64,000 nt of DNA from Aquabacterium sp. CECT 9606 (GTDB lineage: Bacteria > Pseudomonadota > Gammaproteobacteria > Burkholderiales > Burkholderiaceae_C): NCBI RefSeq assembly GCF_918741295.1, contig NZ_CAKKNB010000005.1:1-64000 (forward strand). The letters run 5' to 3'. The position numbers were made by a program, and so were the translations under genes. The notes under the pieces were generated by a model. That model made no database searches. It was given only the letters and a program-made list of their open reading frames with translations, and was not told the origin of the DNA. Positions 1-6,978 of this stretch are shown in pieces; the stretch's first letter is position 1, and every line of letters begins with the position of its first letter.

Positions 1-127
1 GCTTGAGCCCATCGGCTACATCCCACCAGCCGAGGCTGAGGCAAACTACTACCGGCAACTCGCCAATCAGGTCAAGACCATTGCCTGACTTAAACCAACC
101 GGCCTCCACAAAACCCGGGGCGGTTCA
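1..127 (+). mobile_element. Right end of an IS3-family insertion sequence (partial)
   Basis: The window opens inside an insertion sequence. A transposase C-terminus stops at 86-88 and is followed within 40 bp by a sequence ending in CCCGGGGCGGTTCA. This resembles the terminal inverted repeats of IS3-family elements, whose outer ends are TG...CA. The left part lies outside the window, so the length, the other inverted repeat and any target duplication cannot be judged. The end at 127 is inferred from the CA terminus. Confidence 0.7.
2..88 (+). CDS. IS3-family transposase OrfB, C-terminal fragment
   Basis: Twenty-eight codons and a stop are visible. The peptide begins LEPIGYIPPAEAEANYY and ends QVKTIA, the typical C-terminal tail of IS3-family OrfB (DDE integrase, rve domain) transposases. 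The catalytic DDE residues lie upstream, outside the window. OrfB is normally made as an OrfAB fusion by programmed frameshifting, which cannot be examined here. The gene reads toward the AbiC-like gene and stops 39 bp before the apparent IS end. Confidence 0.75.
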   Translation, partial: LEPIGYIPPAEAEANYYRQLANQVKTIA

Positions 128-192
128 TGATGCCGTATAGCCTGTACGCCTCAAGACGTCCTGAGTCCAAGCAGGACCATCGGCCCTCAAGG

Positions 193-205
193 TTCGGTTT
201 CCGAA
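193..205. repeat. Palindromic 13-bp repeat, copy 1
   Basis: TTCGGTTTCCGAA is a small hairpin (5-bp arms, TTT loop). An identical copy lies at 4498-4510, just beyond the tRNA-Asn terminator, and a one-base-shorter version (TTCGTTTCCGAA) at 1364-1375. The two outer copies bracket the whole accessory block. They could be remnants of attachment sites or a dispersed intergenic repeat of this genome; the window alone cannot tell. Confidence 0.45.
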
Positions 206-223
206 AAGTTGCCTACCCAGCTG

Positions 224-1120
224 TTATTTTTTATCAAAATCCTCGTATGCATTGAGTTCTGACAGCGCGTCTCGATCCAGCGGTGAAAGAAGGAATCTAA
301 TATTGATGAAAGCGAGCATTCTGGTTTTTAGAATCTGATGGCGCATGTGCCCTTTACCTCTCTCGGAGAAGCAGTAATAAAATAATATTGCTGCTTCCTC
401 GTCTGACCACTGAGCAATTATGAGGTTAAAATAAAGTTCTTTATCTTTGGCTAAGCTTTTTTCCACATAATCTATAAGATGTGAGAGCGTGTCATAGTAT
501 TGAATAAGGTGCGTTTGATGTTCGTTCCACACGCGTTGAAACGTTGCTCTCAATAATGTTAACCTATTATCAAATGATCTGGATTCTTGGTTTAATTTAT
601 AGGTATTTGTGAGATTCTCGTAGATGAGCGGCAAACAATCTCTGCCCTTTATCAAATCGTTCGATGCATTTTTGCAGGTTATGCTTTCTATTATTTTATT
701 CAGCAGGCCCAGGATTTGAAAAAATGTGGACTCAAGTGCTTGTCGATGAGAAATTTGTAGTTGCTCGCTCAGCTGTTCTATTTGCTTATCCATTTGCACT
801 CTTTGCTCAGCCATTTCATTTCGCGTAAAGCTTATCTCGTAGCGCTGAAGTGAAATTTCCTTGCGCTGTTGTAATCCAGCATAAATAAGGGCGGCAAGTG
901 CAAGGCCCGAAAACAATGAGTTTATTGCTCCAAACATGTCTCCGAAAGTACCGCGATTAGGATCTTTATACAAGAATACAGCTGAGCCGGCCCAAAGCAT
1001 AGCTATGATAATGAACGCAATAAACGTTCCACGAAGATCGCTTAAATCTAACTGACTGTTCTGTTTTTTTGAAGATCGAGCTGACCGATATAAATTGATG
1101 TGCTTGCTACTCTTTGGCAT
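224..1120 (-). CDS. Putative phage abortive infection membrane protein (putAbiC-like)
   Basis: This 298-aa protein has a basic N-terminus, two hydrophobic segments (about residues 33-51 and 63-84), then a charged coiled-coil stretch (about 85-145) and a helical C-terminal domain. The FGDMFGAINSLFSGLALA segment before the coiled coil matches what I know of the putative phage abortive infection family (Pfam putAbiC), whose members resemble lactococcal AbiC. The mechanism is not established; the layout suggests an inner-membrane sensor or effector. The gene is clearly more AT-rich than the rest of the window, with codons such as ATA and TTA, which suggests recent transfer. It stands alone, tail to tail with the IS end. 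Confidence 0.7.
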   Translation of the reverse strand: MPKSSKHINLYRSARSSKKQNSQLDLSDLRGTFIAFIIIAMLWAGSAVFLYKDPNRGTFGDMFGAINSLFSGLALAALIYAGLQQRKEISLQRYEISFTRNEMAEQRVQMDKQIEQLSEQLQISHRQALESTFFQILGLLNKIIESITCKNASNDLIKGRDCLPLIYENLTNTYKLNQESRSFDNRLTLLRATFQRVWNEHQTHLIQYYDTLSHLIDYVEKSLAKDKELYFNLIIAQWSDEEAAILFYYCFSERGKGHMRHQILKTRMLAFINIRFLLSPLDRDALSELNAYEDFDKK

Positions 1121-1452
1121 AGATTTTCATCATGAAGTATTTGCGGAGTGCTGTATTTTGATTTTTCATTGATGCTGGCTTATTTTCCACCAATCATTGA
1201 TGTATAAAAAAGATCAAAAAAATTCCATCAATCCACCTCCAAAGTTGGGTGCCGGCTAATACATCATGCCGCAAGATCACCTTGGCATTGGCACTTCCAG
1301 TGCTTCACGTCAAGGTTGTTGGATTCGGCCCCCAAGGGCCTGAACAAGACCGCCGACTTGAGGTTCGTTTCCGAACCGGCAAAGAAAAACGCCTCCAACA
1401 TTGCTGCTTGAGGTTTCCAACTTGTGCACCATCCGCAGGTGCGGTCCTCCGG
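1121..1452. other. Intergenic stretch, no gene recognised
   Basis: About the first 120 bp is AT-rich and probably holds the promoter of the leftward AbiC-like gene. The rest is GC-richer and carries the shortened palindromic repeat at 1364-1375. Short open frames here resemble no family I know, and I call none of them. Confidence 0.5.
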
Positions 1453-1735
1453 CTATGCCTGCGTCAGTGGCGCGTCAACTTCCTTCGTGATGCCATCGTC
1501 CGAACCCACCTCAGGCGGCTCGATCTTGCGCAACCATGACTGTGCACAGTCCACGCTGCCGCCCACCGCGCCGTATTCACTGATCAAGCCTTCACCCTCG
1601 ACCTTCCAGATGCGGCGTACTCGCTGTGTTCTCCACGCGGCACCACGACACGGACTTATTGCCGACGTTCGGACCCTTGGTGCCGAGGGCGCCTTCAATG
1701 ATCTCGGCGTGGTCGCCGGCTTGGATTGGTTTCAT
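1453..1735 (-). pseudogene. Small unnamed protein, frameshifted copy (gene X2)
   Basis: Translation from the ATG at 1735 (AGGAAG 7 nt upstream) gives MKPIQAGDHAEIIEGALG and continues to GPNVGNK, then leaves frame. Two frames later it resumes as RRIWKVEGEGLISEYGAV and ends at 1453. Comparison with the paralogue at 3035-3448 places two single-base losses, one after the GNK codons (about 1655) and one about 40 bp further on, each a missing G. The intact product would be about 95 aa, with a KOW/SH3-like look at its N-terminus; its function is unknown. Its start overlaps the phnA stop as ATGA, so the pair was translationally coupled. Confidence 0.65.
1702..1735 (-). repeat. Direct repeat of the gene X start (copy at 2096-2129)
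   Basis: The first 34 bases of gene X2 and the 34 bases starting at 2129 on the same strand agree at 31 positions; the differences are at positions 8, 20 and 24. The two copies lie on either side of phnA, so the gene X start has been duplicated around phnA, or two gene X copies once flanked it. Confidence 0.7.
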
Positions 1736-2079
1736 GAGAGCTTCCTGACGAATTCTGATTTCAGGCCCATCGCGCCGATCCCATCGATTCTGCAGTCGAT
1801 GTCGTGATCGTCGTCGGCCAGGCGGATGTTCTTGACCTTGGTGCCGACCTTGACCACGAGCGAAGATCCCTTGATCTTCAAGTCCTTGATCACCGTGACC
1901 GTGTCGCCGTCTTTGAGTTCATGGCCGTTGGCATTGCGGATCACGCGGATGTCATCGAGTGTCGACGATGCCGTGGAGGCCGCTGACCACTCGTGTCCGC
2001 ACTCAGGGCAGATGAGTTGAGCGCCGTCTTCATAGGTGAGGGCGGACTGGCACTGAGGACAGGCGGGCAGGGTGCTCAT
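1732..2079 (-). CDS. yjdM: PhnA/YjdM-family zinc-ribbon protein
   Basis: The 115-aa product begins MSTLPACPQCQSALTYEDG and carries a zinc ribbon with two CxxC knuckles (CPQC and CPEC, residues about 7-29). A C-terminal PhnA domain follows, with DGDTVTVIKDLKIKGSS and ending in ALKS-like GLKSEFVRKLS. The family is widespread and was named from the E. coli phosphonate locus, but no phosphonate genes are near and the cellular role is not settled. I chose the start at 2079 because homologues begin there; an in-frame upstream ATG at 2142 has no support. There is no good ribosome site, but a short upstream frame ends in ATGA overlap with this start, suggesting coupled translation. Confidence 0.85.
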   Translation of the reverse strand: MSTLPACPQCQSALTYEDGAQLICPECGHEWSAASTASSTLDDIRVIRNANGHELKDGDTVTVIKDLKIKGSSLVVKVGTKVKNIRLADDDHDIDCRIDGIGAMGLKSEFVRKLS

Positions 2080-2129
2080 GGGGAACTCACTTTGGTCTCG
2101 GCGTGATCGTCGGCTTGGATTAGTTTCAT
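2076..2129 (-). pseudogene. Truncated gene X start serving as short upstream frame (gene X1 remnant)
   Basis: From the ATG at 2129 a 17-residue frame (MKLIQADDHAETKVSSP) runs to a TGA that overlaps the phnA start codon as ATGA. Its first eleven residues match the start of gene X2. It looks like a gene X copy with its body deleted, leaving start and coupling junction. Its AAAGGG ribosome site sits 3 nt upstream. It may still act as a translational leader for phnA. Confidence 0.55.
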
Positions 2130-2145
2130 GAGCCCTTTGCAATAA

Positions 2146-2177
2146 AGCAAAAAGCCCTAAGCACTACTGCTTGAGGC
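2146..2177 (-). terminator. Possible rho-independent terminator
   Basis: On the minus strand an imperfect 10-bp stem (arms 2168-2177 and 2154-2163, two mismatches or wobbles) is followed by GGCTTTTTGC. It lies just upstream of the gene X1 remnant, so it may have ended a gene that has since been lost from the left-reading unit. Confidence 0.4.
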
Positions 2178-2317
2178 GTACGGGATTTTACCCGGTCATC
2201 GGACGAACCCGGCGAGATGCGCGCGATACATACATCGAGTCGCGCTCGTGGTCTTGTTCCTGTTATGAAAGGCTCGTATTATGGCCTTCTTAATCAGAAC
2301 TATTTCCTAGGGATACT

Positions 2318-3145
2318 ATGCCAAAAAAACACGTTATTGCCTTATCGAAAGACGTCAAGGCAAACGCAGAAATATATGCTACTACGCAAGGTGCCGACTT
2401 GGTGACAAATTATACCCTTGAAAAGGTACAAGATAACGATACCATCATCCTGTATACACATGGTTATTATGACGATGACAAGGACGGGATGCCTTTCTCC
2501 ACCAAGTGCATTATATGGGAAACGAAAGCTGGCAAAAAAGACTTGGACGCAGCTGACACGGCGGTGGCTCTTCAAAACGAGTTGAATCTCAAACGGGTTA
2601 GTAACCTTACAGTTGTAGTTCATGCCTGCTTCAGCGCAGGTACTGTTGAGGAGCGACAAAAGTTGAGGCCCTTGAACACCTTCGCGGGGCAGCTGTGTGG
2701 CAACCTGGCGCCATACTTTCCCGGCGTCCGAGTGCTTGGATACCAAGGCCAAATGAAAGCTGGATTCGCGGGGTATGGGGTCAAGGAAGCCGTGGGAATT
2801 CGGCGCCTGACCCGTAGTAGTAACGATGTAAACAAGGGTGAGGATTGGCATGCCGAGTATGCATTCGACAGCAAGGACAACCTAGTTATCGTTAGTAATC
2901 AAGGGAAGAACGTAGTGTTTAATGAAAAGATTTCGCCTCCTCAGTCGCCCAAAATGGCGGCGTCAAATATCGTCGCCCCATCTGCTGCTGCGACGGCGGC
3001 CTCTTCTTCGTCTTCAGCGACGGCTTCGTCTTCTTCAGCGACGAGAGCGGCGAACCCGCGACGGGGCGCCGCTGCTACCGCTACAAGATTTCCCGCGATA
3101 AAGGACGGCCCGGCCTTCCACACAAGAAGCAAGGAGAAGGGCTGA
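2318..3145 (+). CDS. Caspase-fold-like (clan CD) putative cysteine peptidase with Ala/Ser-rich tail
   Basis: I recognise no named family for this 275-aa protein. Residues 40-50 read as a hydrophobic strand ending in THG (TIILYTHGYYDDD, His48), and residues 97-108 as a second strand ending in HAC-SAG (LTVVVHACFSAG, Cys104). This spacing of strand-His-Gly and strand-Ala-Cys is typical of clan CD peptidases (caspases, C80 and C14 relatives), so His48/Cys104 are candidate catalytic residues. A third strand-like segment (RVLGYQG) follows. Residues 215-275 are low-complexity Ala/Ser/Arg. There is no signal peptide. The gene is single, reads against all its neighbours, and has a weak ribosome site (AGGGAT). 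The function is unknown. Confidence 0.6.
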   Translation: MPKKHVIALSKDVKANAEIYATTQGADLVTNYTLEKVQDNDTIILYTHGYYDDDKDGMPFSTKCIIWETKAGKKDLDAADTAVALQNELNLKRVSNLTVVVHACFSAGTVEERQKLRPLNTFAGQLCGNLAPYFPGVRVLGYQGQMKAGFAGYGVKEAVGIRRLTRSSNDVNKGEDWHAEYAFDSKDNLVIVSNQGKNVVFNEKISPPQSPKMAASNIVAPSAAATAASSSSSATASSSSATRAANPRRGAAATATRFPAIKDGPAFHTRSKEKG

Positions 3146-3448
3146 AGGCTCGCGCAGCCTCTGGCCGTGTCGGCATTTCAGAAGTAATTGAGAAATATCG
3201 GGGGCCTTTAGAAATCGAACTTCCTTCTTGACGCCATCTTCAGTTTTCTCTTGAGGCGGCTCGATCTTGCGTAGCCATGACTGAGCGCAGTCCACTGTCG
3301 TCCCCACCGCACCATATTCGCTGATCAAGCCTTCGCCCTCGACCTTCCAGATGCGCCCATGTTCACTGTGTTCGCCACGCAGGATCACCACGCGGACCTT
3401 CTTGCCCACGTTCGGGCTTTTGGTCCCAAGAGCGCTTTCGACGAACAT
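3035..3448 (-). CDS. Small unnamed protein, third gene X copy with run-on C-terminus
   Basis: Residues 1-75 are collinear with gene X2: GALGTK/SALGTK, GPNVG/SPNVG, then RIWKVEGEGLISEYGAVG, DCAQSWLRKIEPP and KKEV. The frame is intact, unlike X2. The 5' end has lost the first dozen codons: just upstream of the ATG another frame still spells KPV, as in the MKPIQ start. After KKEV no stop occurs and the frame runs on about 55 residues, antisense through the 3' end of the caspase-like gene. That tail is arginine- and serine-rich and probably not native. I read it as a fragment that has lost both proper ends. Confidence 0.45.
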   Translation of the reverse strand: MFVESALGTKSPNVGKKVRVVILRGEHSEHGRIWKVEGEGLISEYGAVGTTVDCAQSWLRKIEPPQEKTEDGVKKEVRFLKAPDISQLLLKCRHGQRLREPSALLLASCVEGRAVLYRGKSCSGSSGAPSRVRRSRR

Positions 3449-3485
3449 GAACAGGCTTCTTTCGTGAGCCTGGGCTTATGAGGCG

Positions 3486-4273
3486 TCAGGCGCGCTCGTG
3501 GAAGGCAAACCATTCAGTGCGGAGTCCCGCGGCGATCATCTCCACTTGATTGACCATGGGCGGGAAGGGGCTCACGCCCGCTGCCCGCAGTAAACGGGCT
3601 TTCTCGGCCGCATAGCGGTGGGCAAAGTCTTCCTTTTGCGACGAGGTGCGTGTGTTCCAGGTTTCTTCGGTGCAATCGCGGTGGTCCACGTGGTGTCCTA
3701 CCTCGTGCAGAAGCGTTCTGTAAAGCACGGTGTTCCGAAGTGATGCAAAGCTCGGGTGGATGTCGTACTGACGTTGCCCCCTGTGGATCTGGTGGCCGTC
3801 TTCCGCCAGCCGTTCGAGTTCCCGTACCCTTTCTGGTGACAGCGACAGGGGCCAGGGGATCGGCGCCAGTTCTTGCGCTTCAAGGATGATGGCGCTGCCA
3901 TTGAAGGCGTTGGCCTCGAAGTAGAAGATGGCACGGCCCCATACCGGGCTCAATATGCGCTGCTTGCGGGTTGGCTGGCGATCACGATCAGCTCCAACGT
4001 CTTCAGATCCTGCTGGGGCAGCTGCGCAAGAACCTTGCAGGCATCCTCCACCGTGATGACGTGAAACCAGTTCGCCTGTGTCGGCTCAACCAGGAAGGTG
4101 ATGTCGTGGGTGCCGATCCGTCGCTTGATGGACACAAACGAACTCAGCTTTTCGTAAAAGCACTTCAGTTCGTGCCAGGACTCGGGGATTGATAGGCGGT
4201 TGTTCTCACCGTGCCCGTGGGCTTTGGTTCCAACGTTTCTGTTGCGTCTGCCTGGATTCCAGCCTGATCGCAT
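3486..4273 (-). pseudogene. HEVGHH zinc metallopeptidase-like protein, frameshifted
   Basis: The ATG at 4273 has a strong ribosome site (AAGGAGG, 7 nt spacing). Translation runs through WHELKCFYEKLSSF and ends prematurely at 3950 after LELIVI. The correct continuation, RQPTRKQRILSPVWGR, is in another frame that carries HEVGHHVDH to a stop at 3486. Restoring one C at about 3979 (GTGATC-GCC to GTGATCCGCC) joins both into about 262 residues. The HExxH motif marks a zinc-dependent peptidase or structural homologue; the family has no name I know. The frame break is either a real inactivation or a base error in the sequence. Confidence 0.7.
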
Positions 4274-4497
4274 ACCGCCATCCTCCTTGTGTATCCGCAT
4301 CATAGCGATGCGATTTGTGCCGGGAGGCGGTGGTTGGTTGCTAGCTGTAACTTCAGTGATAACAGTAGACGCCGGAGCGGGCGCGAGAAATGTATTGAAG
4401 GCGCTAATGGCGATTAGGGTCCACCATACCAAGCAGGGCGATCAGCGTTGCCAAACTCAGGTATCTCTATGCGGCGGGCTTCCACCGACCATCCAAG

Positions 4498-4510
4498 TTC
4501 GGTTTCCGAA
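4498..4510. repeat. Palindromic 13-bp repeat, copy 2
   Basis: This is identical to 193-205 (TTCGGTTTCCGAA). It lies 10 bp beyond the tRNA-Asn terminator and forms the right edge of the accessory block. The 225 bp between the metallopeptidase start and this repeat hold no gene I can support. Confidence 0.45.
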
Positions 4511-4520
4511 CCCACCAAGC

Positions 4521-4549
4521 AAAAAGCCCCGTACTTTCGTACAGGGCTT
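4521..4549 (-). terminator. Rho-independent terminator of tRNA-Asn
   Basis: On the minus strand a 9-bp stem (GCCCTGTAC with GTACGGGGC, one U-G wobble) closes a GAAA tetraloop and is followed by TTTTT. It starts 9 nt after the tRNA 3' end. Confidence 0.85.
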
Positions 4550-4557
4550 CGCTTATT

Positions 4558-4633
4558 TGGCTCCTCGACCTGGGCTCGAACCAGGGACCTACGGATTAAC
4601 AGTCCGGCGCTCTACCGACTGAGCTATCGAGGA
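4558..4633 (-). tRNA. tRNA-Asn (anticodon GTT)
   Basis: The minus strand reads TCCTCGATAGCTCAGTCGGT at the 5' end. It has a D arm, an anticodon loop with GTT (ACTGTTAAT), a T arm with GGTTCGAGCC and a 7-bp acceptor stem (TCCTCGA pairing with TCGAGGA), then GCCA, so CCA is encoded. At 76 nt it is complete. The accessory block lies directly downstream of its 3' end, the usual side for tRNA-directed integration. Confidence 0.95.
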
Positions 4634-4749
4634 ATATGTCGGTTCAATTGTGCTGCTTGGCTTGCGCGTTGCAGTGATCAATCGAGAACGAAACTATAGC
4701 AGTTTTTCAGCCTACTCAGCAAGTGGGCGCGTTTTTTTGCGCATTCACC

Positions 4750-6948
4750 TCAGAAGTCGGCTTGCACCGACGCCGTCACCGTGCGCCTGGCCAGGGGGAA
4801 AAGGTAAACGTGGTCGAACTGCTTGGGGGCTTCGCGCCAGGCGCGTTTGTCGAACAAGTTGCGAACGCCCAGGCGCCAGGTCAGGCTGCCTTGCTGGCTG
4901 AAGGCCTGCTGCACATAGCGCAGCCCGGTGTCGAAGCGCGTCCATGAGGGGATGCTGATACTGTTGTCATCCAGCACCATGCGTTTGCCCTCGTGCACCA
5001 CCTGGCCTTGCAAGGTCAGGCCTTGGAGGGCCGCCACTTTGTAGTCGGCCGACAACTTCACCGTGTGCTCGGGCACGTTCACAGCTTGCTTGCCGTTGAT
5101 ATCGGCGTGCGAGCTGCCTTGGCGTTTGGCATCCAGGACCATGGCGCTGCCGTTCAACTCCCAAGCGCCCCAGCGGCCTTGCAACTGGCCTTCCAGCCCG
5201 GTGTGCACGGCTTCGCCATCGATGACATAGGTGGGGTTGGGCAGGGTGTCGAGGATGCCGTCTTGTGGCTTATGCACCCGGAACGCGCTCAGGCTCCATT
5301 GCCAGGTGTTTTCATGGCCTTTGACGCCCACTTCAACCTGGCGGCTTTTTTGCGATGGCAGAGGTTGGCCGGCGTTTGTGAACGGCACAAAGAAGTAAGT
5401 AGCCGGAGCCGATTCAGGCGCATTTTTCGATTCAACCCCTTCTCCCCAGCTGGCGTAGACCTGTCGTTGTGCTGCAAAACTGTAGCCAAGGCCAACCCAG
5501 GGCGTGGTGAAGGTCTGGTCGGTGGACACAGATGGGGCGCTGTTGTCGCTGAGCACGGTATCGCGGCTCAGGCGGCTGTGGCGCAGGCCAAGCCAGGCAC
5601 GCCATTGTTCAGACAAAGCCACGGCGTCGCTCACCGACAGTTCAGTACTGACGTGATGGCGCAAGTGTTGAGGTCCGAGAGGCCTGGGGTCGCGCGGGAG
5701 TGGTCCATAGTCACCTGAGATGTCGCCCTGGCCGATGCCATTGAAGGCGGCGTTATTCACGTCGAGGTGATAGCTGCTGCGCAAGGCTTCTACGTGCAAA
5801 TCATGCTTCACGCTGCCTGTCTTGAGTTGGCCTTTCAGGGCCACATTCAATGCCTGTGTAAGGCGTCGTTCGTTCTCGCTGTCGTAGTCGTTCGCATCGA
5901 AGGTGCCATCGCTGCAATAGCGGTCCCCAAGGTACACGATGCCGCTGCTGCAGCCATAGGCAAACACGGTGCGGTCGTTGCTCTTCAAACGCTGGATGCC
6001 ATAAGTGCTGATCAGCTTCCAATCCGGGCTCAACAAGTGTGTCCAGCGCAAGGTGCCCGTGGTGGCTGCCATGACCACGGGCATGGCCCAGGGCTGGTTG
6101 TTCAGGTTGATGTCGGGGTTGATGCTCTTCGCAGAAGGCAGGCTGTCGCCCAGCAAGCTGAAGGCGGTCACGCTGGGCTGCTCGCGCCGGCTGTGTTCAA
6201 TCTCAAATTCGATCAGGTTGCTGGGGTTGATGCGCAAGTCGGTGGCCAGGGCCAGCAGATGCCGTTTGCCGTTGGCGTGTCGCTCGTTCGGTTCCAGGTG
6301 TTCATAGGCTGCGTTGATGCGCAGGCCGATGGCCTGGTCCACGCCAAATCGGTCCGACACGTCCACCGAGCCAAGGATGCTGTTGCCACCCGTGAAGCCG
6401 AGTGTGGCCGAACGCACGCGGCCTTGGGGGCGCTTGACCAGAAAGTTCACCAAGCCACCAGGTGAGCTGACGCCAGCCTGGATGCCGCTGGTGCCCTTGA
6501 GCACTTCGATGGCATCTTTGTTGTCCAGCGGGATGCTGGTTTCCGCGTTGATGGGCAGGCCTTCGCGGCGGTAGTTGTAGGCGTTGTCCAGCGTGAAGCC
6601 GCGCACCGACAGGAAGTCCCAGTAGCCCGGGGCGTTGTACGAATCGCTGATGCTGGCATCAAGGCTGGTGATGTCGGCAAGGCGCTGTGCGCCGCTGTTC
6701 TTGAGCGCGGTGCTGGTGATGGTTTGCGCCTGCATGGGCAGTTGCCACGACGGCGTGCTGCCGAAGCCGGTGATGTTGGCTTGGCCTGTGCGCGAGGCAG
6801 GCGCCGTGACGGTCACGCTGGGCAGTGAATCGGCCGGTGTGTTGGACTGCTGGGCGGACGCACTGCTGCAGAAGGCACTGGCCAATGAAGCGAGCAGGGT
6901 GAGCGCTGCGCCGCTGGGGTGGCGCAGAAGGTTCAAGGTGGGCTGCAT
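4750..6948 (-). CDS. TonB-dependent siderophore-type receptor
   Basis: This is a 732-aa outer-membrane receptor. A signal peptide (about 1-32, cleavage near SASAQQ) leads to a plug domain with LPSVTVTAP, a SVRGF motif (about residue 114) and the typical EVLKGTSGIQAG segment. A 22-strand barrel follows and ends in aromatic ...ASVQADF. The spacing and plug sequence look like the FhuE/FpvA/FoxA class of ferric-siderophore receptors, so import of a ferric chelate powered by TonB-ExbBD is likely; the ligand is not predictable. It lies 30 bp after the ferredoxin reductase gene on the same strand, so it may be the last gene of the cys-fdxA transcript. Confidence 0.9.
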   Translation of the reverse strand: MQPTLNLLRHPSGAALTLLASLASAFCSSASAQQSNTPADSLPSVTVTAPASRTGQANITGFGSTPSWQLPMQAQTITSTALKNSGAQRLADITSLDASISDSYNAPGYWDFLSVRGFTLDNAYNYRREGLPINAETSIPLDNKDAIEVLKGTSGIQAGVSSPGGLVNFLVKRPQGRVRSATLGFTGGNSILGSVDVSDRFGVDQAIGLRINAAYEHLEPNERHANGKRHLLALATDLRINPSNLIEFEIEHSRREQPSVTAFSLLGDSLPSAKSINPDINLNNQPWAMPVVMAATTGTLRWTHLLSPDWKLISTYGIQRLKSNDRTVFAYGCSSGIVYLGDRYCSDGTFDANDYDSENERRLTQALNVALKGQLKTGSVKHDLHVEALRSSYHLDVNNAAFNGIGQGDISGDYGPLPRDPRPLGPQHLRHHVSTELSVSDAVALSEQWRAWLGLRHSRLSRDTVLSDNSAPSVSTDQTFTTPWVGLGYSFAAQRQVYASWGEGVESKNAPESAPATYFFVPFTNAGQPLPSQKSRQVEVGVKGHENTWQWSLSAFRVHKPQDGILDTLPNPTYVIDGEAVHTGLEGQLQGRWGAWELNGSAMVLDAKRQGSSHADINGKQAVNVPEHTVKLSADYKVAALQGLTLQGQVVHEGKRMVLDDNSISIPSWTRFDTGLRYVQQAFSQQGSLTWRLGVRNLFDKRAWREAPKQFDHVYLFPLARRTVTASVQADF

Positions 6949-6978
6949 GTGTAGGAAAAGAAAGAACGAAACAAAGAA

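Noticed and set aside
1121..2320. GTTGGGT and nearby core-like sites that might be integron attC sites separating cassettes
   Set aside because: No paired imperfect palindromes of attC form were found, the genes differ in orientation, and no integrase is present.
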